Positions 1 to 7,543 of a stretch of 57,042 nt of DNA are shown in pieces. A model generated the notes under the pieces. That model made no database searches, was not told where the DNA came from, and saw only the letters and a program-made list of their open reading frames with translations. The translations under genes were made by a program, and so were the position numbers. Origin of the DNA: Blautia sp. BIOML-A1 (GTDB taxonomy: Bacteria; Bacillota; Clostridia; Lachnospirales; Lachnospiraceae); assembly GCF_009883055.1 (NCBI RefSeq), contig NZ_WWVR01000019.1, forward strand, positions 1 to 57,042. The letters are read 5' to 3'. The first letter of the stretch is position 1. Each line of letters starts with the position of its first letter.

Positions 1-110
1 TGAGTCAAAATGCATTCCAAATCACCTTCGGTGATGGCATTTTGCCTTGTATGTCTCGGGATTTTGGCAAAAAACATGCCAAAACGCCTCGCGGAATACT
101 ACCTTCTGAA
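1..110 (-). repeat. 110-bp multi-hairpin intergenic repeat, copy A
   Basis: The reverse complement of this segment matches 24474-24581 with only about three mismatches over roughly 107 bp. It contains an 8-bp hairpin (TTTTGGCA/TGCCAAAA, around 62-85) and a second hairpin (AAAATGC/GCATTTT with inner ATCACC/GGTGAT, around 8-43). The left end is cut by the window edge. The right end lies inside the coding sequence of the neighbouring glycosylase, and the match starts at its last codons (TTC AGA AGG TAG). The function is unknown. Confidence 0.85.
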
Positions 111-920
111 TCGTTGCGTCAGTTCATAATAAAAAATATACTGCTGCATGATGCCACGAAGTCCATGGTATCGACGATTTGGAAATCCTCTTTTATAATG
201 TTCCTCCAGAACCTGGCGGATATGTGTATCAATTGGAAAAGCATCCATATGGTGAAGTGCAAACAGACAGATACAGTCGGCTACCTTTTCGCCTACCCCG
301 CTGAGTTTCATAAGTTCCTGTTTTGCTCTTCGGTAATACCGCATATTGTAAAGTTTTTCCAGAGAAATTTCTCCCTTCAGAATGCTCTGCGTAGTTTCCA
401 CCAGATATCTGGCGCGATATCCCATTCCAAGTGCACGAAGTTCCTCTTCTGTCGCAGTTCCCAGCTGCTGTGGAGTTGGAAAACTCCAGTATTCCATGCC
501 ATCCAAAGACACTTTCTTCTCACCGTACCGTTTACATAATCTGTCAATACATCCACGGATCCTGGTGATATTGTTCTGCTGCGAGATCAGAAATGTAATG
601 ATCATCTCCCAAAGATCCTGTCTGAGGATTCTGATCCCACTGCCACTCGCTGCCGCCGCACAGAGATAACGATCCCGCGGATTGATTTTTTCTATGTATC
701 CCCCATAATCCGCATCCAGATCAAAATACGGGACCCAGTAACAGAGGAACTCCACGTCACTGCAATAAAAAGTTACGATCGTTCCTTCCTGTGTGAGCTT
801 GAGATACTGGTCTCCCGCGATCAGTTCATATGTATTTTCTTCTGTCTCTCTCATTCGAAAACACTGTCCGGACTGACAGATTTCTTTCAGACTGAAATTA
901 TCCAGTTCTACAGTAATCAT
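99..920 (-). CDS. 8-oxoguanine DNA glycosylase (OGG1 type, HhH-GPD)
   Basis: 273 aa. Base-excision repair enzyme of the OGG1 family that removes 8-oxoguanine and nicks the strand. An N-terminal OGG_N-like region is followed by an HhH-GPD domain from about residue 105 (LISQQNNITRIRG). The helix-hairpin-helix motif LSGVGEKVADC (about 206-216) carries the expected catalytic Lys212, and FPIDTH supplies the catalytic Asp231. The ATG is preceded by GGAG at good spacing. The last three residues (FRR) and the TAG stop lie within the 110-bp repeat, so the original C-terminus may have been replaced by repeat sequence. Downstream is outside the window. Confidence 0.9.
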   Translation of the reverse strand: MITVELDNFSLKEICQSGQCFRMRETEENTYELIAGDQYLKLTQEGTIVTFYCSDVEFLCYWVPYFDLDADYGGYIEKINPRDRYLCAAAASGSGIRILRQDLWEMIITFLISQQNNITRIRGCIDRLCKRYGEKKVSLDGMEYWSFPTPQQLGTATEEELRALGMGYRARYLVETTQSILKGEISLEKLYNMRYYRRAKQELMKLSGVGEKVADCICLFALHHMDAFPIDTHIRQVLEEHYKRGFPNRRYHGLRGIMQQYIFYYELTQRFRR

Positions 921-938
921 TTTCGCTCCAATTCCTCT

Positions 939-1118
939 CTACATCTGATGTCGAACTACCTTATATTCATCACCGGAGCGATAATACGGACATTCCTTGT
1001 ATTCCGTGCTGATAAAACGATAATATTCATCCTCATCCAGATTCACATCACAGAAATAGCTCTCACTCTCTTCATCATATGCATAATTTGCACAATAATC
1101 ACAACTTGTTGCTTTCAT
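939..1118 (-). CDS. DUF6472-like small cysteine protein
   Basis: 59 aa. The start MKATSCDYC follows AGAGGA, and the frame is open further upstream, but that extension would run into rfbF. It has a CxxC pair near the N-terminus (SCDYCANY), a Cys at about 23 and a CPYYR motif near residue 43. It is very acidic in the middle and ends EYKVVRHQM. This matches the small DUF6472-type proteins common in Lachnospiraceae as I remember them. The four cysteines suggest a metal-binding knuckle. Function unknown. It sits between the glycosylase and the rfbF-like gene with short gaps, so cotranscription is likely. Confidence 0.75.
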   Translation of the reverse strand: MKATSCDYCANYAYDEESESYFCDVNLDEDEYYRFISTEYKECPYYRSGDEYKVVRHQM

Positions 1119-1131
1119 CGTATCCTCTTTC

Positions 1132-1908
1132 CTATTCCCATATCTTCCATGGTGCTTTTCCACTCTGCCAGAGTTCTTCCAGGAGATTTTTTTCACGGAG
1201 CGTATCCATGCACTGCCAGAAACCTCTGTGACGGTATGCATTCAGCTGTCCCATACGTGCCGCTTCTGCCAGCGGATATTTCTCAAACACAGTATCGTCT
1301 CCCTCGATAAGATCCATGATGGAAGGCTCCAGAACCATAAATCCTGCATTGATCCAGCCGCCATCCTCTTTTTTCTTCTCTTTAAAATTGGTGATCGTGC
1401 CATCATTTTCGATGTCAAGGATACCGAAACGACCTCCCGGCTGTGCCGCGGTGATCGTTGCCATCCTGCCATGAGAACGATGATATTTAAGAAGCTCCCG
1501 GATATTAATATCTGCCACGCCATCTCCATACGTCAGCATAAAAGTATCCCCATCGAGGTATTCCTTTACTCTCTTGATACGTCCTCCTGTCATAGTGTTC
1601 AGACCGGTATCCACCAGAGTCACCTTCCATGGCTCCAGGACATTATTATGTACGATCATCTTGTTTTCCTGTGTAAAATCAAAGGTAATATTACTGTTGT
1701 GAAGATAATAATCTGCAAACCATTCCTTGATCACATGCTGCTTATATCCACAGCAGATCACAAATTCATTAAATCCATATGCCGAATACATTTTCATGAT
1801 ATGCCAGAGAATCGGCTTCTCTCCGATCTCGATCATCGGCTTCGGTTTCAGATGGCTCTCCTCACTGATACGGGTTCCAAAACCACCTGCTAAAATCACA
1901 ACTTTCAT
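1132..1908 (-). CDS. rfbF: Glucose-1-phosphate cytidylyltransferase-like nucleotidyltransferase
   Basis: 258 aa from MKVVILAGG. Family reaction: CTP + glucose-1-phosphate gives CDP-glucose, the entry to CDP-3,6-dideoxyhexose sugars. The nucleotide-binding signature LAGGFGTR and KPKPMIEIGEKPILWHIMK are at the N-terminus. The metal-binding TYGDGVADIN and the C-terminal HRGFWQCMDTLREKNLLEELW are characteristic of RfbF rather than RfbA or GalU. The start at 1908 avoids a weak six-residue extension. No CDP-glucose dehydratase or other O-antigen genes lie nearby, so its pathway partner must be elsewhere. Confidence 0.85.
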   Translation of the reverse strand: MKVVILAGGFGTRISEESHLKPKPMIEIGEKPILWHIMKMYSAYGFNEFVICCGYKQHVIKEWFADYYLHNSNITFDFTQENKMIVHNNVLEPWKVTLVDTGLNTMTGGRIKRVKEYLDGDTFMLTYGDGVADINIRELLKYHRSHGRMATITAAQPGGRFGILDIENDGTITNFKEKKKEDGGWINAGFMVLEPSIMDLIEGDDTVFEKYPLAEAARMGQLNAYRHRGFWQCMDTLREKNLLEELWQSGKAPWKIWE

Positions 1909-2062
1909 ATTTATTCTCCAATCCATTTCCTTTTATCTGTTTTCATGTATGATCATTTTATTTTCTATTCTAATACAATCCCTGAAAAAAAGGAAGTGCT
2001 TATCGCTCATCAAAGAATGTGCCCGTATCTGTCCCGCGAAGTGTTTTGGCATAAACATGGAA

Positions 2063-2107
2063 AGCACCTCCTCACATCCTCGATCTAAGAGGATGCAAAG
2101 AGGTGCT
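2063..2107 (-). terminator. Two-part hairpin downstream of the radical SAM gene
   Basis: Outer arms AGCACCTC/GAGGTGCT and inner arms CATCCTC/GAGGATG form a long stem with an internal loop. It lies about 70 nt past the radical SAM stop. The U-tract on the minus strand is short (GCTTTCC), so termination efficiency is uncertain. The plus strand has CTCTTTATAT after the stem, so it may act in both directions. Confidence 0.55.
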
Positions 2108-2116
2108 CTTTATATC

Positions 2117-2143
2117 GTTACTGTTCACTCCTTTCGCAGTAAC
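2117..2143. repeat. 27-nt palindrome (GTTACTG...CAGTAAC)
   Basis: A 7-bp inverted repeat GTTACTG/CAGTAAC with a 13-nt centre. It belongs to the dispersed GTAACTGTTCA family and lies 34 nt after the radical SAM stop. Confidence 0.7.
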
Positions 2144-2177
2144 TTGGTCAAAATGCATTCCAAATCACCTTTGGTGA

Positions 2178-3575
2178 TCATTTTGCTCTTGCAGCTTTCT
2201 TTGCTTCTTTTGCTGCTTTGTCTTCTGCCCACAGTTTATCTGCCACCGGAGCCCATTCTTCTGCATAATGTACGCACTTGCTGCAGAGATGTTCTGGTGT
2301 CTCCTCGGACTGAAGATCTGTAGAATGTGCACCGGATTCTTTTACGATGCGCTGCAGGATCTCCGGATTCTCCAGCATCGGACATGGACGGAGCATATTG
2401 TCATTAAACGGCTGGTTGTCATGGTAAGCCATGAACAGAGGCTGTTTCAGAATCTCAAGGATTGTATTCTCATGAATATTTCCATTGGAATAATGGATAA
2501 ATACACAAGGCTCTGCGTCACCATTTGCATTGATATGGAAGTAGTTTCTTCCTCCTGCGATACATCCGCCTACAAATTCACCGTCATTCTGGAAATCCAT
2601 GGTAAAAATTCCAGGGCCATGCTCCATATTACGGATCTCCCTTACACGGTTCTTCACATAAATTCTCTGTTCCGGATTCAGAAGCAGATCAACAGAAGCC
2701 TCATTTCCAACCGGCATATAGTGGAAATAGAGAGCATAACGACAGCCTTTTTCTACAAGCATATCGATAAATTCTTCGCTGGTAACGCTCTTGTAGTTTG
2801 CACTTGTATAGCAGATAGAAGTACCAAACACAAGACCATGTTCTTTCAGCAGATCCATCGCATGCATAACTTTGCCATAGACACCTTCTCCACGGCGAAG
2901 GTCATTAACCTCTGGTTCTCCTTCTACGCTCAGTGCAAGATACAGGTTTCCGACCTCCTGCATCTGTTTGCAGAGTGCTTCGTCGACAAGAGTACCATTG
3001 GTATATGCAAAGAATACACAGTCATTATGTTTCCTGCAAAGTTCAATGATATCTTTTTTTCTTACCATCGGTTCTCCACCGGTCATCATATAGAAATAAA
3101 TACCAAGTTCTTTACCCTGTGTCACGATAGAATCCATATCGTCAAAAGAAAGATTCAGTTTATTGCCGTATTCTGCTGCCCAGCATCCTGTACAATGAAG
3201 ATTACATGCACTGGTTGGATCCATCAGAATGATCCACGGAATATTACAGTTATGGATTTTTCTCATTTCACGGATTGTTTTGGTTCCATTATAGAAGGCT
3301 TCAAATCCAAGATTCATAAGTGTGGTTTTGAGCACATTCGGGTGAAGTTCTTTTACCATGGAAGTTATGTAACGGTTTAATGTATATTCCGGATTACAGG
3401 CAACCTTTCTGATATATTCCCAGTTCACATCTGTCTGCAGATCCTTCATGTTCTTTTCTGCAATATCAATAATCTTTTCATACGCCTCGTCAGGGTTTTT
3501 GTTTACCTGGCCAAGTGCATAATCTATAACTCCTGAAAAAATTTTCTTTGCTGCTGCATGTGTTATCTTATTCAT
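2178..3575 (-). CDS. Radical SAM protein with C-terminal Cys cluster
   Basis: 465 aa. The radical SAM [4Fe-4S] motif CNLHCTGC is at about residues 124-131, followed by MMTGGEP (about 158-164), the SAM-binding GGEP element. Additional cysteines downstream (GGCIAGG, EPCVF, RPCPM, LCSKCVHY) suggest SPASM-like auxiliary cluster ligands. About 110 residues of helical sequence precede the core. The tail is Lys/Ala rich (KAAKEAKKAARAK) and its stop lies in repeat sequence. The start has AGGAGG at ideal spacing. A promoter is visible at 3688-3717. No peptide substrate or RiPP genes are adjacent and the substrate is unknown. Confidence 0.85.
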   Translation of the reverse strand: MNKITHAAAKKIFSGVIDYALGQVNKNPDEAYEKIIDIAEKNMKDLQTDVNWEYIRKVACNPEYTLNRYITSMVKELHPNVLKTTLMNLGFEAFYNGTKTIREMRKIHNCNIPWIILMDPTSACNLHCTGCWAAEYGNKLNLSFDDMDSIVTQGKELGIYFYMMTGGEPMVRKKDIIELCRKHNDCVFFAYTNGTLVDEALCKQMQEVGNLYLALSVEGEPEVNDLRRGEGVYGKVMHAMDLLKEHGLVFGTSICYTSANYKSVTSEEFIDMLVEKGCRYALYFHYMPVGNEASVDLLLNPEQRIYVKNRVREIRNMEHGPGIFTMDFQNDGEFVGGCIAGGRNYFHINANGDAEPCVFIHYSNGNIHENTILEILKQPLFMAYHDNQPFNDNMLRPCPMLENPEILQRIVKESGAHSTDLQSEETPEHLCSKCVHYAEEWAPVADKLWAEDKAAKEAKKAARAK

Positions 3576-3687
3576 TAGTATTTCCTCCTCTGTTTCATCT
3601 TCCTTATTACCTTATCTGTTTTTTCAGATCTGTATTCCTCAAAATGGAAGAAAACCCTCAGGTGTTTGTTATTTTTTTATCATCTTC

Positions 3688-3717
3688 ATTATATTCATCA
3701 GCAGCTTCCTTTTTCAA
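3688..3717 (-). promoter_or_regulatory. Promoter of the radical SAM gene
   Basis: On the minus strand, TTGAAA (3712-3717) is separated by 18 nt from a perfect TATAAT (3688-3693). This gives a 5' UTR of about 105 nt before the radical SAM start. Confidence 0.6.
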
Positions 3718-3727
3718 TGGACAAAAA

Positions 3728-3761
3728 GAGGTCAGTGGTAAATAATTTCACCACTGACCTC
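3728..3761 (-). terminator. Intrinsic terminator of the aldolase gene
   Basis: A perfect 12-bp stem GAGGTCAGTGGT/ACCACTGACCTC with a 10-nt loop. On the minus strand it is followed by TTTTTG. It lies 34 nt after the aldolase stop. Confidence 0.85.
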
Positions 3762-3794
3762 GTTACCTGATCTCTCTATAAGAAATGATTGTCT

Positions 3795-4883
3795 TTATTT
3801 CTTGCTGCGGTATGCTTCTGCTTCCCAGTGTGTAATGAAATATGTAATGTCATCTGTCATCTGCAGTGCTCCGCCAAAGCTCTCTGCATATACTGCAAGT
3901 TTGATGGCATCTTTGACCAGGAGCTGTGCTTTTGCAGCTTTTCCCTTGTCATCTTCCATAATAAAGCCGCCAACGCCCTGTACCAGAATGAGGCGTGGTT
4001 CTTTGTCATTCTCTTTCATAAATGCGTCCAGTGCTTCTTTTGCCTGATCGATATTCTCTACAAATAACGGATATGGTCCGCAGTACACAATATGATCCGG
4101 AGTAAATGGTTTCAGAAGCGGTGCTGCTGATGCTTTGTCCTTTACGAAATTGTCCATTTCTGCTGCCGGCACAACTTCTACAGCATGTCCCAGTAACTCG
4201 GAGAGCTGCTGTGCTGCCTGTTCTTTTTCAGGTGTGACAGCATCGCTCACATCAGCTGTTCTCTTTACCTGTTTCTCTAATTTATTGATAACACCGTCAA
4301 ATAAAACGCCGATTTCCTCCACGGTATCTGCCGCAACAAAAATTCCGTGATTCTGAAGCAGAAGAACCTGAACATCTTTGCCGAATTCTTCTTTGTAAGC
4401 GTTCATTTTCTCGTAACAGATGCGTGCAAGTGTATATCCCGGTTTGCAGATATCGATCCAGAGAACATCTTTGCCCAGAAGTTCCTCGCAAAGTGCCTGT
4501 GCGCCCTTTCCGCAGGTCAGGCCGTTGACAAGAGTCGGGTGAACATGCAGTACATAAGTATAGGCAAATAAATTGTGGAGCAGTGCTTCTACGCTTGGAC
4601 GTTTGGTCTTGTCATCGTCTGTCACCGCCGCCATGACATCAGCAAGGTATGCAGACTCACGTTCCACATCATTTGCCGGATATTCTGTTTTCATGATCTC
4701 ATTCAGGCGCGCTCTGTCCATCTTGACAAAGCCTTCTGCCTTGATCGTGGCAAGCTGTGTGCCTGAGCCCTTAACATAAAGTGTTGTGTCATCCTTGACA
4801 GAAGTATTTCCCCCACCAGCCAGAACATAAGCCGGATTACTTCCATATGTATTGGACATTTTTACTAAAGTTGAAAGATCCAT
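3795..4883 (-). CDS. Class II aldolase/adducin family protein (RhaD/RhaE aldolase half)
   Basis: 362 aa from MDLSTLVKM; GGAGG lies 10 nt upstream, and the in-frame ATG at 4901 would place this site inside the gene. It has the class II aldolase phosphate-binding GGGNTSVK (about 23-30), zinc-ligand HVHP (His113, His115) and QNHGIF (about 181). The C-terminal part, with PDHIVYCGP and TDDITYFITHWEAEAYR, resembles the aldolase portion of bifunctional rhamnulose-1-phosphate aldolase/dehydrogenases, but the short-chain dehydrogenase half is absent. The substrate is probably a sugar phosphate. No rhamnose genes are nearby. Monocistronic, with its own promoter and terminator. Confidence 0.8.
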   Translation of the reverse strand: MDLSTLVKMSNTYGSNPAYVLAGGGNTSVKDDTTLYVKGSGTQLATIKAEGFVKMDRARLNEIMKTEYPANDVERESAYLADVMAAVTDDDKTKRPSVEALLHNLFAYTYVLHVHPTLVNGLTCGKGAQALCEELLGKDVLWIDICKPGYTLARICYEKMNAYKEEFGKDVQVLLLQNHGIFVAADTVEEIGVLFDGVINKLEKQVKRTADVSDAVTPEKEQAAQQLSELLGHAVEVVPAAEMDNFVKDKASAAPLLKPFTPDHIVYCGPYPLFVENIDQAKEALDAFMKENDKEPRLILVQGVGGFIMEDDKGKAAKAQLLVKDAIKLAVYAESFGGALQMTDDITYFITHWEAEAYRSKK

Positions 4884-4917
4884 AATTGAAATTCCTCCCA
4901 TTTTTATTATCTATTTA

Positions 4918-4946
4918 ATTATAAGCACTTTGGAAGAGGAAAACAA
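4918..4946 (-). promoter_or_regulatory. Promoter of the class II aldolase gene
   Basis: On the minus strand, TTGTTT (4941-4946), a 17-nt spacer, then TATAAT (4918-4923), about 35 nt upstream of the start codon. Confidence 0.55.
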
Positions 4947-5021
4947 TCCTTTTCTTGCTTCTGGAAGGTTGATTTCTGTTTCACTCACTGTAGCTGTTAC
5001 ATTTTTTTATTTTATAGTTTC

Positions 5022-6167
5022 TTAATCTGCATAATGCAAATTATCAAACGTGGCTCTTTGGTCACCTGCATCCCAGCCTGCTACGCAAAGCCAGCCACCC
5101 TGTCCTGTTTCTCCCTGGACATAAACCCAGTTCTCGGAATCTGTATATGTGAAACATGCATTCTGTGGTTCCATCACAGTTTCTTCAGAATTTTCGTCCA
5201 TATCCGAATATACGCTTATATCTTCCTTAAGATATACAAAATAATCCTCTGATTTTCCCGGATATGAAAAGTCCAAACTGTATTCATACATATTCTGAGG
5301 TACTTCTTCTATGAAACCGGAACCATTCACTGACCAGTTCGTTTGGATAGCCGCTGTCCCCATAATATTGCATCTGGTCTTTGTTTTTATCTCTCCATTG
5401 TCGACCTTCATGTTCTCCGGATTAGTAGCAATCTGTCCAATATTTTTCAGTGTATTACCATCATAGCTGAAAAATGTAGTCAATGGATCATCACTTGGTC
5501 CGTATTCATATACCATAACTAATATGTCTTTTCCATTCAGGCTGACTCCATACAGGTCTTCTTTTACATTTTCACCTTTATCTGACAGTGATTCTGAGCT
5601 AACAGTTAATGTATATGTATCCGGATATTCTATTTTGATCAACGTAAGATGAAGCCAGTCTTTATTTCCATCCTGATTCAGATCCAGCATACAGTCAGTT
5701 CCCAGTTCTACAATTTCTCCGTTCAGCATTTTTTTGACAGCTGCATCATCAATAACTGTATGACCATCTGCGGATCCTGCCGCAGTTCCGGTCGCAGTTC
5801 CCTCTCTTATTGAACTGAGCAGGTCTACATTGCTTTTTTCATAAGTATTAAAGACACTTTCCGAAAAGTCATCCGCACTTACAGTTCCGTTATACCAGCT
5901 TTTTGAATTGAAATAATTCTGCAGATCCGCTGCATCAAAAATTCTACCATGCCTTGCATATATCTCATTTATGGCAAGCCTGAGTTCATCCTGAGACAGA
6001 TTCGAAAGCTCATCATATGTATACGCCCTGCTGTCACTGTCAGGCAGAATATAATCATTTTCCGCCGCATAAACCACATTACTTTCAGCTGCCACAACCG
6101 GGCTCACACTTAAAACAGATGCCGTTAATAATACTTTTAGTAAGGTCTTTTTCATTGTATTTCTCAT
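5022..6167 (-). CDS. Secreted YARHG-domain protein
   Basis: 381 aa if started at MRNTMKKTLL, which has GGGAG nine nt upstream; a longer frame reaches into the neighbouring IS remnant and is less likely. The signal peptide ends near SPVVAAES/VYAAEN. A YARHG domain (NEIYARHGRIF, about 50-115) is followed by a low-complexity Gly/Ala/Thr linker. Next come a Ca-binding-like segment LDLNQDGNKDW in a beta-rich region and a C-terminal SH3-like stretch (WVYVQGETGQGGWLCV). YARHG proteins are extracellular and of uncertain function. The upstream region is formed by a solo IS605-type left end, so its promoter context may have been altered by insertion. Confidence 0.75.
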   Translation of the reverse strand: MRNTMKKTLLKVLLTASVLSVSPVVAAESNVVYAAENDYILPDSDSRAYTYDELSNLSQDELRLAINEIYARHGRIFDAADLQNYFNSKSWYNGTVSADDFSESVFNTYEKSNVDLLSSIREGTATGTAAGSADGHTVIDDAAVKKMLNGEIVELGTDCMLDLNQDGNKDWLHLTLIKIEYPDTYTLTVSSESLSDKGENVKEDLYGVSLNGKDILVMVYEYGPSDDPLTTFFSYDGNTLKNIGQIATNPENMKVDNGEIKTKTRCNIMGTAAIQTNWSVNGSGFIEEVPQNMYEYSLDFSYPGKSEDYFVYLKEDISVYSDMDENSEETVMEPQNACFTYTDSENWVYVQGETGQGGWLCVAGWDAGDQRATFDNLHYAD

Positions 6168-6214
6168 ATTCCTTTTCTCCCTCTCCTGAATAGACATGTT
6201 TAAGGTCTCTTCCG

Positions 6215-6316
6215 ATAAGAAATAAATTTTGTTGTTATATTTTTGTGCGGATACGCACAATCCTGCACTTTCATCTCGGGAATTGAATTGCCAAGGATTC
6301 CCGCTTATTGTCCTAA
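6215..6316 (-). mobile_element. Solo left end of an IS605/IS1341-type element
   Basis: The reverse complement of this segment is nearly identical to 56010-56113, which precedes tnpB at the right of the window. It includes the same perfect hairpin TTGTGCG-GATA-CGCACAA (6243-6260), typical of the subterminal hairpins recognised by Y1 transposases. Similarity begins abruptly at 6316 and ends near 6215. No tnpA, tnpB or right end follows, so this is a remnant or a solo end. It lies between a broken small gene and the YARHG gene. Confidence 0.75.
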
Positions 6317-6456
6317 TCGAGCAAATGCTTCATTATCTTCTGCTACTATTTCACCATCCTCATTTTCCAAAATAAAATATCCTGAAAAATAATCATTACC
6401 ATTTAACTCAACAATAATGCACCCATAAGTAAAATAAAAACATACTTTTTTTTCAT
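6305..6456 (-). pseudogene. Frameshifted small gene truncated by the IS left end
   Basis: A good ribosome site (AAAGGAGAG) and ATG (6454-6456) are followed by a run of eight A. As read, the frame gives a 17-residue hydrophobic peptide and stops. One extra A would restore a 50-residue frame including NGNDYFSGYFILENEDGEIV and ending ARLGQ. The last three codons and stop (TTA GGA CAA TAA) come from the IS left-end sequence, so the original gene was probably longer. Polymerase or ribosome slippage on the A-run is an alternative to simple decay. Product unknown. Confidence 0.5.
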
Positions 6457-6687
6457 CACTTTTCTCTCCTTTAACCCGTATTGATCTTACATTAACATCT
6501 TACAATAACCTATTTACATATTTGTTCCGTTTTTATTTCTGTATAATTTTCTGGTTATTTTGGGTTAATATTTATCAGACGAATGCTTTGATTTTTGCTT
6601 TTATTTACAACTTTACAAAATTCGTTGCAATATACCTATATGGGTAACCTAGGAGAAAACTATTAATCTATATCCAACTGTATTTTC

Positions 6688-7464
6688 TCATATCTTTTGA
6701 AGACAACATAGAGTCTCAAATGGAATCGTTCCACCAAACAAATCCAGTGCACTGCCCACTGTCACATCGAGCCTGCCTTTTCCGTGGACTTTCAGAAGTT
6801 CAATATCTTTCATGCTTCCCACACCTCCGGCATAGGTGATCGGGCATTTCTGGTATTCGGAAAGAAGGTCTGCAAGCTCTGTCTCAATACCGTTTGCTTT
6901 GCCTTCTACATCTACCGCATGAACCAGGAATTCATCGCAGTGGCTTCCAAGTTCTTCCATCACTTCAAGAGTAACCGGTACATCGGTGAATTTCTGCCAG
7001 CGGTCTGTGACAATGAAATACTGGTTATCTTTTTTGCGGCAGCTGAGATCAAGTACGAGATGTTCTTTCCCTGCTGCCTGCTCCATCTTTGCAAGATTTT
7101 CCCAGGAAAGTTTTCCATCTTTAAACACATAGGAAGTAACAATGACATGGCTTGCACCGGCATTCAGATAATCCTCTGCATTTTCCGGGCAGACACCGCC
7201 GCCGATCTGAAGCCCTCCTGGATATGCCTTGAGGGCATTGATTGCCTGATTCCTGGTGGCTTCGTAGTATTCAGAATCTTTTCCATTCAGAAGAATAACA
7301 TGTCCACCTTTCAGTCCGGCGTTTTTGTATAATTCTGCATAAAAAGCTGCATCCTGTCCGGATACGAAGTTTTCTTTTGCCTGATCTCCGGCATCCTTAA
7401 GACTGCCGCCTACGATCTGTTTTACTTTTCCATTATGTATGTCGATGCATGGACGAAATTTCAT
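6688..7464 (-). CDS. hisA: HisA-type ProFAR isomerase, eukaryotic-like
   Basis: 258 aa. Phosphoribosylformimino-5-aminoimidazole carboxamide ribotide isomerase, a (beta/alpha)8 enzyme of histidine synthesis. It starts FRPCIDIHNGKVKQIVGG, with the catalytic Asp in CIDIHNGKVKQ. Phosphate-binding loops are GGGVCPENA (about 88-96) and YAGGVGSMKDI; the second catalytic Asp position is probably in VTDRWQK. The sequence and length resemble the fungal/plant HIS6 subclass more than classic bacterial HisA (about 240 aa). It has a GAGGAG ribosome site. No other his gene is adjacent; it lies 79 nt after a secreted-protein gene. Confidence 0.85.
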   Translation of the reverse strand: MKFRPCIDIHNGKVKQIVGGSLKDAGDQAKENFVSGQDAAFYAELYKNAGLKGGHVILLNGKDSEYYEATRNQAINALKAYPGGLQIGGGVCPENAEDYLNAGASHVIVTSYVFKDGKLSWENLAKMEQAAGKEHLVLDLSCRKKDNQYFIVTDRWQKFTDVPVTLEVMEELGSHCDEFLVHAVDVEGKANGIETELADLLSEYQKCPITYAGGVGSMKDIELLKVHGKGRLDVTVGSALDLFGGTIPFETLCCLQKI

Positions 7465-7543
7465 AAACTGTTTCTCCTCTTTTTTGTTATTATGCTTCTC
7501 ATACAGCCGAAAGCTACATCATATCTGCTTCCTGCAAAATTCA

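Larger units (their letters stand above)
2033..2187. repeat. Rearranged copy of the multi-hairpin repeat
   Basis: 2033-2070 resembles the CCCGCGAGGCGTTTTGGCAT arm of the 110-bp repeat in plus orientation. 2147-2187 matches its other half (GGTCAAAATGCATTCC, then ATCACC/GGTGAT) in minus orientation. The 27-nt palindrome at 2117-2143 and a terminator-like hairpin lie between the two. The halves are therefore inverted relative to copies A and B. The minus-strand half overlaps the stop codon of the radical SAM gene. Confidence 0.6.

Noticed and set aside
2268..3380. 370-codon plus-strand frame opposite the radical SAM gene
   Set aside because: Antisense shadow with Cys/Phe/Ile-rich, unrecognisable translation and no ribosome site. 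The same applies to 15379-16359 (opposite dapA) and 52620-53729 (opposite the phosphatase).
6261..6300. Extended start of the YARHG protein within the IS left end
   Set aside because: The extra 31 residues come from IS sequence and lack signal-peptide character at the N-terminus. The start at 6167 has a better ribosome site and a proper signal peptide.
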